Part shown: piece by piece, positions 1 through 5,152 of the stretch
How positions within the stretch are numbered: position 1 is the stretch's first letter
Layout of the letters: every line of letters begins with the position of its first letter
DNA from: Defluviitaleaceae bacterium
GTDB taxonomy: Bacteria; Bacillota; Clostridia; Lachnospirales; UBA5962
NCBI GenBank assembly: GCA_009780765.1
Contig: WQZK01000022.1
Location: 1-14,931, forward strand
Direction: 5' to 3'
Length of the DNA: 14,931 nucleotides
Program-made: the position numbers and the translations under genes
Notes under the pieces: generated by a model
Databases searched by the model: none
What the model was told of the DNA's origin: nothing
Seen by the model: the letters and a program-made list of their open reading frames with translations, nothing else

Positions 1-30
1 AAATCACATTTTTCGGCATTTACCTTTGCG

Positions 31-141
31 CTCTGCCTTTGGCAGAGTGGCGAAGCCAGTCCAAGCAGTTTTCCTGCGGAAAACCGGTCAAAGACCGCTT
101 TCGCAAAGCGAAAGTGCCAAGGCTTAGCGAAAGCACTTGGC
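31..141. repeat. Array of six back-to-back mini-hairpins
   Basis: This stretch is a chain of short perfect inverted repeats with 3-nt loops. They are CTCTGCC-TTT-GGCAGAG (31-47), TGGC-GAA-GCCA (48-58), GTTTTCC-TGC-GGAAAAC (68-84), CGGTC-AAA-GACCG (85-97), CTTTCGC-AAA-GCGAAAG (98-114) and a looser GCCAAG/CTTGGC pair (116-141). The first, second and fifth hairpins recur in the same order at 12645-12689, so this is a dispersed repeat family. No gene with a ribosome site was seen in bases 1-352; the remainder (142-192) shows nothing recognisable. Function is unknown. Confidence 0.75.
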
Positions 142-304
142 CCTTCTCGCAGTGACAACTGAATGGTTATTTTTTAATTTCGGAACAACTCTATTGCGGC
201 GAACGCCGCAATCCCATATCTCTCGCAGTACATATGGGATGCCGTGTCAAGCACGGCATGACGTATGAGGCAAGAAAATTAGTTTTTTTTAACTCTAATG
301 ACAA

Positions 305-352
305 TTAGAAGTGCGTGCAAGCAAATAAAATACTAAAAAAGGGGAGCTTTTC
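305..352 (+). promoter_or_regulatory. Conserved block upstream of each peptide gene
   Basis: A nearly identical block precedes every peptide copy, here and at 601-648 and 863-909. It contains AGTGCGTGCAA, then AAATAAAATACT, then the ribosome site AAAGGGGAG six bases before the GTG start. TAAAAT or AATACT could serve as a -10 box, but no good -35 box lies at the right distance, so promoter activity is a guess. In copy 3 most of the sequence further upstream has diverged or been lost while this block stayed intact, which suggests selection for expression or regulator binding. Confidence 0.4.
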
Positions 353-457
353 GTGAAAAAAACAAAACCTATAATTACAATACCATTACCTATTATGCCA
401 TTTAGTGAGAGTCCTGGAAGTGGTGGAGGTTCTACCCCTCCTGATAATGGTGGTTAA
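353..457 (+). CDS. Small peptide A (34 aa), copy 1 of 3
   Basis: This GTG-started gene is preceded by AAAGGGGAG at a 6-nt spacing. The product begins MKKTKPIITIPLPIMPF, continues through SESPGS and ends GGGSTPPDNGG. It therefore has a short lysine-rich start, an apolar proline-alternating stretch (residues 6-17) and a flexible Gly/Ser/Pro tail ending in Gly-Gly. There is no full-length signal sequence, cysteine or membrane helix. Coding is supported by comparison with the other copies: third-base changes leave the protein unchanged in both conserved ends. I do not recognise the family. Candidate roles are a signalling peptide for the regulator at 1045-2001, a modified-peptide precursor or a leader peptide. 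The in-frame ATG at codon 15 has no ribosome site. Confidence 0.72.
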   Translation: MKKTKPIITIPLPIMPFSESPGSGGGSTPPDNGG

Positions 458-486
458 TGCTAACAAAATATATCACCCTCGTTGTC

Positions 487-782
487 ATTGCGGCGAACGC
501 CGCAATCCCATATCTCTCGCAGTACATATGGGATGCCGTGTCAAGCACGGCATGATGTATGAGGCAAGCAAATTAGTTTTTTTGCAACTCTAATGACGAT
601 TAGAAGTGCGTGCAACACAAATAAAATACTAAAAAAGGGGAGCTTTTCGTGAAAAAAACAAAACCTATAATTACAATACCATTACCTATTATGCCATTTA
701 GTGAGAGTCCCGGAGATGGCGGAGGCTCTACACCTCCTGATAATGGTGGTTAATACTAACAAAATATATCACCCTCGTTGTC
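487..782 (+). repeat. Peptide cassette, tandem copy 2
   Basis: This is the second direct repeat, nearly identical to copy 1. The same three hairpins lie at 487-506, 507-532 and 533-553, followed by the T-rich stretch, the conserved upstream block (601-648) and peptide gene 2. Spacing from copy 1 is 294-296 bp. The few differences from copy 1 include synonymous codon changes inside the peptide gene. Confidence 0.85.
649..753 (+). CDS. Small peptide A (34 aa), copy 2 of 3
   Basis: This paralogue of the gene at 353-457 has the same ribosome site and GTG start. It differs from copy 1 by a single amino acid (Ser23 to Asp). Four other codons differ only at the third base: Pro21, Gly24, Gly26 and Thr28. 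That ratio points to selection on the protein sequence rather than chance open frame. The 18-residue head and the tail STPPDNGG are unchanged. The stop lies 29 bases before the hairpins of cassette 3. Confidence 0.72.
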   Translation: MKKTKPIITIPLPIMPFSESPGDGGGSTPPDNGG

Positions 783-1011
783 ATTGCGGCGAACGCCGCA
801 ATCCCATATCTCTCGCAGTACAAATGAGATTGCGGGTCAAGCCCGCAATGACGTGTCGGTAATAGAAGTACGTGCAAGCAAATAAAATACTAAAAAAGGG
901 GAGCTTTTCGTGAAAAAAACAAAACCTATTATTACAATACCATTACCTATTATGCCATTTAGTGATGGCGGAGACCCCGGAGGTTCTACGCCTCCTGATA
1001 ATGGTGGTTAA
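783..1011 (+). repeat. Peptide cassette, tandem copy 3 (diverged)
   Basis: The third cassette is shorter upstream of the gene. Its first hairpin (783-802) is identical to the others. The second hairpin is broken. The third keeps the loop TCAAG, but its stem has changed from ATGCCGTG/CACGGCAT to ATTGCGGG/CCCGCAAT (829-849), with both arms changed together. The T-rich segment found in copies 1 and 2 is missing. The cassette leads directly into the regulator gene. Confidence 0.8.
910..1011 (+). CDS. Small peptide A (33 aa), copy 3 of 3
   Basis: This is the third paralogue, with a GTG start and the same ribosome site. The head MKKTKPIITIPLPIMPFS is identical (codon 7 is ATT instead of ATA). The middle is remodelled to DGGDP, and the tail GGSTPPDNGG is retained. 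The variable segment is thus confined to residues 19-24. Only 33 bases separate its stop from the regulator start, so co-transcription is likely. The downstream motif AACAAAATATAT also follows copies 1 and 2, which suggests that one peptide next to the regulator was the ancestral arrangement. Function is not known. Confidence 0.72.
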   Translation: MKKTKPIITIPLPIMPFSDGGDPGGSTPPDNGG

Positions 1012-1044
1012 TACCAACAAAATATATTTAAAGGAGGCAATGTT

Positions 1045-2001
1045 ATGAGCGATGAACTGCAGAAACTGCGAAAGCAATTTTTGGATTTGAAATGGACGTA
1101 TAACGTTGAAATAATGCAAGAATTGCAGGGCAAAATGGAAAAGTATCTAGAATCTTATAAAGATACTGAATTTAAAACATTAGAAAACACAATTTACTTA
1201 CTTAAAGCTTTAATTAATCAGGCGGAAACTGACGATACTTCAACTTCTTACAAATTAGCACTACCAATGCTAGAAAATTTAGAATTTGGTGATGATGACT
1301 ATCTTTTGCAATTTAATTATACGAGAAAATTGTTAGAGTTTAGTATTCCAATATGCGAAGATTATAATCAATCTCTTAGGCTTATAAAGGCTGTAGAAAG
1401 AAATTTGGATAGGTATCCAGAAGATGATAATACTGAAGAAGATTTTAAGAGAAGCATGTATATAAGAATGACAGGCAGGCTTTTAAATGCTAAAGCTTTT
1501 GAAAATCTTTCAAAAGAAGAGCTTATCAAAGTTGAGTGGCTGTTTAAAGAGTATATTATAAAAGCTAGAGCACTTTGTGCTGATGTATATAATTCTGATT
1601 CGTATTCAATCTTACTAGTTCGTGAAGGGCTTTTCTATGGAGATAGAAGCATTATAGATATAGGCACATATATGGCTCGTGGCATTAAAAAGCCAGAGTT
1701 ATACGCAATAATAGAAAATTACTTAGATAGGTTTTTAACTATGCCAGCTTTATCAAAAGCTGCACCAACTATCCATGAAAGGTTTGGCCTAAAGCTTAGA
1801 AAATTGCGTTCTGAGAAAGGGGTAAAGCTTGGGGAGCTTTCAAAAGCTACTGGTGTTGCATCTGGCACTTTAAGAATGCTTGAGTTTGGTGAAGATAGAG
1901 TTAAACCTCCAACTTTAAAGAAAATTTGCGAAGCTCTTGGAGTGGATGAAAATTATTTTTCTGAAGAAATTTCAAACTTGGATAAAGAAGCAGCGGAATA
2001 G
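1045..2001 (+). CDS. HTH-type regulator with N-terminal helical domain
   Basis: The product is 318 aa. Residues 1-240 look all-helical and rich in acidic and leucine residues, with no family motif I can name. Residues about 247-305 form a Cro/C1 (XRE) helix-turn-helix, seen in KLRSEKGVKLGELSKATGV and then SGTLRMLEFGEDRVKPPTLKKICEALGV. The start is fixed by AAAGGAGG seven bases upstream of the ATG. The domain order is the reverse of Rgg/PlcR-type peptide-sensing regulators, which carry the helix-turn-helix first and a helical repeat domain after it. Three peptide genes lie directly upstream on the same strand. A role in sensing those peptides is inference. It could equally be an ordinary XRE regulator with an unknown sensor. 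No membrane segment was seen. Confidence 0.8.
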   Translation: MSDELQKLRKQFLDLKWTYNVEIMQELQGKMEKYLESYKDTEFKTLENTIYLLKALINQAETDDTSTSYKLALPMLENLEFGDDDYLLQFNYTRKLLEFSIPICEDYNQSLRLIKAVERNLDRYPEDDNTEEDFKRSMYIRMTGRLLNAKAFENLSKEELIKVEWLFKEYIIKARALCADVYNSDSYSILLVREGLFYGDRSIIDIGTYMARGIKKPELYAIIENYLDRFLTMPALSKAAPTIHERFGLKLRKLRSEKGVKLGELSKATGVASGTLRMLEFGEDRVKPPTLKKICEALGVDENYFSEEISNLDKEAAE

Positions 2002-2016
2002 TTCGTTGCTTTTTTG
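1988..2016 (+). terminator. Probable terminator of the regulator operon
   Basis: The hairpin AAGCAGCG (1988-1995) pairs with CGTTGCTT (2004-2011), with one G-U pair, and is followed by a run of six T. It overlaps the last codons of the regulator, which is compact but not unusual. Confidence 0.55.
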
Positions 2017-2132
2017 TTGTGCTACTTCTAAAAATATTTTCTCTTTATATGTATAAAATGGTTTTTATGTGAAATAATACTTATTAATAGGCTGAAAACC
2101 TATATACTTACTTACCAAGGAGGATTAATGTA

Positions 2133-2225
2133 ATGGATAAAGATAAAAAGAAAAACGACCATTCACAAGAAGCAAATCCAAACAAAGACAAAAAGAACAA
2201 CCATAACAATAATAAAGATTGCTAG
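2133..2225 (+). CDS. Lys/Asn-rich 30-aa peptide
   Basis: An ATG at 2133 sits nine bases after AAGGAGG and opens a 30-codon frame ending at a TAG. The product starts MDKDKKKNDHSQEANP and ends NNHNNNKDC. It is almost entirely Lys, Asn, Asp and His, with no hydrophobic stretch and a single C-terminal cysteine. A strong terminator follows 20 bases later, so the unit has the layout of a self-contained small gene. No homologue is recognised. An ATG at 2128 is followed at once by a stop and cannot be the start. Low sequence complexity means a chance frame is possible, but the ribosome site and terminator argue for a gene. Its place next to the peptide and regulator locus may or may not be meaningful. 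Confidence 0.55.
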   Translation: MDKDKKKNDHSQEANPNKDKKNNHNNNKDC

Positions 2226-2244
2226 TTAAAGAAACAAGAAACAA

Positions 2245-2276
2245 AAAACCGCAGTGAGAATCTGCGGTTTTATTTT
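2245..2276 (+). terminator. Rho-independent terminator
   Basis: Ten-base arms AAAACCGCAG (2245-2254) and CTGCGGTTTT (2262-2271) enclose a 7-nt loop and are followed by a T-rich tail. It lies just after the 30-aa peptide gene. Confidence 0.85.
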
Positions 2277-2350
2277 GTTGTTATAGTATCAAAGCGATGA
2301 AATAATTTACGGTTTGAGAAGGGGTAAACTATTTCACTACTATAACAACA
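2276..2350. repeat. 75-bp palindromic element
   Basis: Perfect 13-bp ends, TGTTGTTATAGTA (2276-2288) and its complement (2338-2350), enclose a second inverted pair. That inner pair is ATGAAATAATTTAC (2297-2310) with GTAAACTATTTCAC (2324-2337), two mismatches. The whole element can fold into one long interrupted hairpin with a 13-nt loop. It could be a small non-autonomous repeat or a structured RNA. No coding potential was seen. Confidence 0.65.
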
Positions 2351-2361
2351 ATATACAAATC

Positions 2362-2639
2362 ATATGTTTACGCCACTGGGATGTACAGCCTTTGATTAAA
2401 GTTTCTACCACATGCTTTATATCCCCTAAAGCATGAAGTACTTCACATACAAAGTATATGAATAATGTTTGTAGTTTTCCTGCAACACTCCCCGCATGCA
2501 AGCTCTTTAAACATCGCTATAAGCTTTTAACAAGTTCCCCCTTGAAGTGGCTTATAAATTTGCCATTTTCAAGACCTGTTTTAAAAACTTACGAAAAATC
2601 AAGTGAAAAAGATAGTACAACCCATTGGCGTAAACATAT
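2362..2639. mobile_element. MITE-like element with 25-bp inverted ends
   Basis: The ends are inverted repeats of 25 bp (2362-2386 and 2615-2639) matching at 23 positions. The core is ATATGTTTACGCCA. The 278-bp interior has no frame with a ribosome site. A 61-codon frame at 2458-2643 lacks one and reads through the right end, so it is probably not a gene. The size and structure fit a miniature inverted-repeat element or a deleted insertion sequence. No clear target duplication is visible in the flanks, which may have decayed. Bases 2226-2654 therefore hold only a terminator, a palindrome and this element. Confidence 0.55.
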
Positions 2640-2654
2640 TTAATTGTAAACTTT

Positions 2655-2969
2655 CTAATACTGCATGGTGCTAATTAAGCTATCAAGCTCTTTAGTGCGA
2701 TTATTTAAAAACTCCGAAATAAATGGGTGGTTTGTTGCTGGTGGGTTTGGGTCTGACTCCAGCAAATATAGCAGAGCTTTTTCAATAGTTATATCAATTC
2801 TTGTTTTTTTAACCTTGCAGTAGCCTACGCAACCTAAAGGTTTTTTCATAATTCTTACACTGTAAAGCTTATTAATTGATATATGTTTAGAGCTTTTAAT
2901 AATTTGGCGAGTTTTAACAATTTTGTTGTATGGGCAGTTAATAGGGCAAGTATCATAATTAATATTCAT
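2655..2969 (-). CDS. Four-cysteine hypothetical protein, partner of Phd-like antitoxin
   Basis: The product is 104 aa. The N-terminal half has two Cys-x3-Cys pairs, CPINC (8-12) and CVGYC (47-51), a plausible metal-binding or disulfide arrangement. The region between is basic (KIVKTRQIIKSSKH). The C-terminal half is predicted helical with a SDPNPPATNHP linker. The ATG overlaps the last 11 bases of the upstream antitoxin-like gene. GAGGAG lies 11 bases upstream of it, inside that gene, so the two are co-transcribed and probably translationally coupled. The position is that of a toxin in a type II module, but I see no RelE, YoeB, Doc or PIN features. Function is therefore unknown; toxin activity is inferred from context only. 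Confidence 0.7.
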   Translation of the reverse strand: MNINYDTCPINCPYNKIVKTRQIIKSSKHISINKLYSVRIMKKPLGCVGYCKVKKTRIDITIEKALLYLLESDPNPPATNHPFISEFLNNRTKELDSLISTMQY

Positions 2970-3162
2970 TAATATCGATCTCCTCTTCTAGCAAGCGTTT
3001 GTACCTTTCGTAAGATATTAAAACGGCCATTGGCTTGCCATGTTTTTGTATAAAGGCAACCTTGTCGGTATCTACTAAATCCCGAACAAGCTTTGACGAC
3101 TGACCACGGTTAAACTCGGCAATATTTAAATGCTCTATTGGCATTTTGGCTTTGTTTTTCAT
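2959..3162 (-). CDS. Phd/YefM-family antitoxin-like protein
   Basis: The product is 67 aa from the start chosen here. It shows the Phd/YefM pattern: an N-terminal segment LNIAEFNRGQSSKLVRDL that would form the DNA-binding dimer, then VAFIQKHGKPMAVLISYERYKRLLEE. Such proteins repress their own promoter and neutralise a partner toxin through a disordered C-terminus. Here that tail is very short (about EIDINEY). An ATG at 3174 would add four residues, but it abuts the GAGGAG ribosome site. The ATG at 3162 is 12 bases from it and is preferred, without certainty. The partner gene overlaps the 3' end. A promoter lies at 3219-3247. Confidence 0.8.
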   Translation of the reverse strand: MKNKAKMPIEHLNIAEFNRGQSSKLVRDLVDTDKVAFIQKHGKPMAVLISYERYKRLLEEEIDINEY

Positions 3163-3218
3163 GCAGCTCGTCATCTCCTCTTACAAGTATTCCCTATTTA
3201 TTATCCATCTATTCTCCT

Positions 3219-3247
3219 ATTATATCACAAAGTAATTTTATTTACAA
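3219..3247 (-). promoter_or_regulatory. Promoter for the antitoxin-like operon
   Basis: On the minus strand TTGTAA (3242-3247) and TATAAT (3219-3224) are separated by 17 bp, with a TG one base upstream of the -10 (extended -10). It is 45-57 bases upstream of the candidate starts of the antitoxin-like gene. Confidence 0.7.
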
Positions 3248-3446
3248 CATATTTATAAAAATATTTTACAATGTTAATTCCAATTTATTTAAACTGTAAT
3301 ATATAAAAACTATTTACAATATATTTAGTATATCATATTAAAATAATAATTGCAAGTCTTTTATTAAAATATTTTAAAATATTTTTTATAATTATATATT
3401 AAATTGTAAAAATAATTATAAAAGTAATTACTTTTAAGATTGAATA
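3248..3446. other. Very A/T-rich intergenic spacer
   Basis: This is nearly pure A and T with repeated motifs such as AATATTTTA and ATTTACAA(T/C)ATATTTA. It separates two minus-strand units. No gene, hairpin with a T-run or ribosome site was seen in it. It may be low-melting or bent DNA upstream of the antitoxin promoter. Confidence 0.6.
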
Positions 3447-3474
3447 TAAAAAAAGACGGCATATTATGCCGCCT
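3447..3474 (-). terminator. Terminator after the M29 aminopeptidase gene
   Basis: On the minus strand AGGCGGCAT pairs with ATGCCGTCT (one wobble) around a 3-nt loop, followed by seven T. It is 24 bases past the stop of the aminopeptidase gene and closes the galE operon. Confidence 0.85.
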
Positions 3475-3497
3475 CTAAGTCTGTATTTATTTGGGTT

Positions 3498-4613
3498 TTA
3501 CACTAAATTTTCAGGATTTAAAGAGTCAAGCTCAGGAAGAACGAACCTGCCATCTTTTCTTACTAAAACATCGTCGAAATAAATCTCGCCACCACCAAAC
3601 TCTTTGGTCTGTATGAAAACTAAATCCCAGTGAACAGCCGAAACATTGCCATTGCAACCATCGCCTGGATAGCTCATACCCGGAGTGAAATGGAAAGAGC
3701 CTTTAATTTTTTCATCGAACAACGTATCGTTCATAGGCGTTTCGATGTAAGGGTTTACGCCAAGTGCAAATTCACCAATGTATCTTGCACCTTCATCAGC
3801 GTCTAAAACTTTGTTAATTTTTTCTGTGTTGTTTGCCGTAGCTTTTACGATTTTGCCGTTTTCAAACTCGAATCTAACATTTTCGTAAGTAAACCCTTGG
3901 TAGTTAGATGGTGTGTTGTAAGTAATATAGCCATTTACCGAGTCTTTTATAGGAGATGTGAAAATTTCGCCATCAGGAATGTTATACTCGCCTGCACATT
4001 TAACTGCTTTAAGGCCTTTTATTGAGAAAGTTAAGTCTGTGTCTACACCAGTAATTCTAACTTTATCAGTTCTCTCCATTAGTTCTTTCATAGCATCCAT
4101 TGCTTTATCCATTTTTTTGTAATCTAAAGTGCAAACTTTGTAGTAGAAATCTTTAAACGCATCATGGCTTTTATTTGCTGCTTGAGCCAAGTTTGGCGTT
4201 GGATAATTAAGCCCAACCCATTTGCGAGTTAAAACAATTTCTTGGCCAATTTTTTTGCCGTAAATCATGCCATTCATGCGAAGTATTTCGATAGGAACAT
4301 CAGACATTTCGGCCGTGTTAGAACTCGCACTGATTGAAATAAAGGCATCCATCGCATTAGCTTGGTGGAAGTCTATTTCTGTTCTAAGGTTAATAATTTC
4401 TTCTGTCATACCTAGCATAAGCTCTCTTGTTGTAGCTGGGTTGCCGATTCTAACAAAAGGAATGGCTCCTACTGCATAAGCCTCACGAACTAGGGCGTTT
4501 ACAAGCTCTACCGCATCAAACCCATTTGATGTGATTTGCACCTTCTCACCTTTTTGTAGTTTTACCGAGTGATGAATTAAATTTTTTGCTAGTTGTACAT
4601 TTCTTTGGTCCAT
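3498..4613 (-). CDS. M29-family aminopeptidase (AmpS/PepS-like)
   Basis: The product is a 371-aa cytoplasmic metallo-aminopeptidase of the thermophilic aminopeptidase family, which removes N-terminal residues from peptides. Likely metal ligands are Glu216 (PDGEIFTSP), Glu281 (YIGEFALG), His308 (SFHFTPG), His328 and Asp330 (AVHWD). These match the family's Glu-Glu-His-His-x-Asp arrangement, so the enzyme appears intact. Length is normal for the family. I chose the ATG at 4613, ten bases after GGAG. The frame extends to an ATG at 4631, but that ATG overlaps the ribosome site. It lies 41 bases after the VOC gene and shares a terminator, so it is probably the last gene of galE-VOC-aminopeptidase. 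Confidence 0.92.
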   Translation of the reverse strand: MDQRNVQLAKNLIHHSVKLQKGEKVQITSNGFDAVELVNALVREAYAVGAIPFVRIGNPATTRELMLGMTEEIINLRTEIDFHQANAMDAFISISASSNTAEMSDVPIEILRMNGMIYGKKIGQEIVLTRKWVGLNYPTPNLAQAANKSHDAFKDFYYKVCTLDYKKMDKAMDAMKELMERTDKVRITGVDTDLTFSIKGLKAVKCAGEYNIPDGEIFTSPIKDSVNGYITYNTPSNYQGFTYENVRFEFENGKIVKATANNTEKINKVLDADEGARYIGEFALGVNPYIETPMNDTLFDEKIKGSFHFTPGMSYPGDGCNGNVSAVHWDLVFIQTKEFGGGEIYFDDVLVRKDGRFVLPELDSLNPENLV

Positions 4614-4654
4614 TTTAGTCAGTCTCCTCATTTATATATTTGTTTTTTATTTAG

Positions 4655-5095
4655 TTATCTTCTTTTAAACCCTTGTGTTTCAAGGATTTTAGAGCGTTCT
4701 TCAAAACTAACTTCTTTATCTATTTGGTGAAGCATCCACACATAGCCAAAAGGGTCTTTAAACATGGCATTTTTTACACCCATTAAAGGCATATCTGTTA
4801 CAGGTGTGATTTGTGTGCATCCAACCTCAATAGCCTTGCTAAAAACTTCGTTAATATCAGGCACAGCAATGTTAAACCAAATTGGAATATAATCGTCGCT
4901 CTTTAGTGCAAACATGTTAAAATCAGGGTTTTCGTCTAGCAAATGAAATCTAGTGCCATAAATATTAAAAACCGCACCGTTTTGCCCCCTTATAAAATCA
5001 CCAACTTCTAGCTTTTCAACTTCAAAAATTCGCTCGTATAATGCTAGTGCCTCTAAAGTATCTAAAACAATCATGTCAATTTCTAGCCTGTTCAT
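4655..5095 (-). CDS. VOC-superfamily protein (glyoxalase/PhnB-like)
   Basis: The product is a 146-aa single-domain vicinal-oxygen-chelate protein. Two beta-alpha-beta-beta-beta units can be traced: residues 1-55 (MNRLEIDMIVLDTLEALALYE...FHLLDE) and residues 70-125, ending in the diagnostic KDPFGYVWMLHQI. Members include glyoxalases, dioxygenases, bleomycin-binding proteins and many uncharacterised PhnB-like proteins. The substrate cannot be told from sequence. AGGAGG stands seven bases before the ATG. It follows galE by 57 bases and precedes the aminopeptidase by 41, with no terminator seen in either gap, so co-transcription is likely. Confidence 0.88.
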   Translation of the reverse strand: MNRLEIDMIVLDTLEALALYERIFEVEKLEVGDFIRGQNGAVFNIYGTRFHLLDENPDFNMFALKSDDYIPIWFNIAVPDINEVFSKAIEVGCTQITPVTDMPLMGVKNAMFKDPFGYVWMLHQIDKEVSFEERSKILETQGFKRR

Positions 5096-5152
5096 GAGGG
5101 TGCCTCCTATTTGGATTTTATGATGGGTACAAAATGTTGAGGACGCCGTTCC

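Larger units (their letters stand above)
193..486 (+). repeat. Peptide cassette, tandem copy 1
   Basis: This is the first of three direct repeats. It opens with three hairpins: ATTGCGGCG-AA-CGCCGCAAT (193-212), CCCATAT/ATATGGG (213-238) and ATGCCGTG-TCAAG-CACGGCAT (239-259). A T-rich stretch follows, then a block of about 50 bp conserved in all copies, then the first small peptide gene. The left boundary of the repeat coincides with the first hairpin, which suggests that expansion occurred by recombination between these palindromes. Confidence 0.85.

Noticed and set aside
305..334. Sigma-A promoter before peptide gene 1
   Set aside because: TAAAAT could be a -10, but no acceptable -35 box lies 16-18 bases upstream, so only a conserved block is reported.
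405..593. 62-codon frame overlapping the first peptide gene
   Set aside because: It is in a different frame from the conserved peptide, lacks a ribosome site and runs through the palindromes.
193..1011. CRISPR array
   Set aside because: The repeat units are about 295 bp, contain genes and hairpins, and lack the short-repeat/unique-spacer pattern.
2458..2643. 61-codon open frame within the MITE-like element
   Set aside because: It has no ribosome site, no recognisable motif, and runs across the right inverted end.
3189..3211. Four-codon leader frame (MDNK) upstream of the antitoxin-like gene
   Set aside because: It has an AGGAGA in front but is too short to judge, and nothing suggests attenuation.
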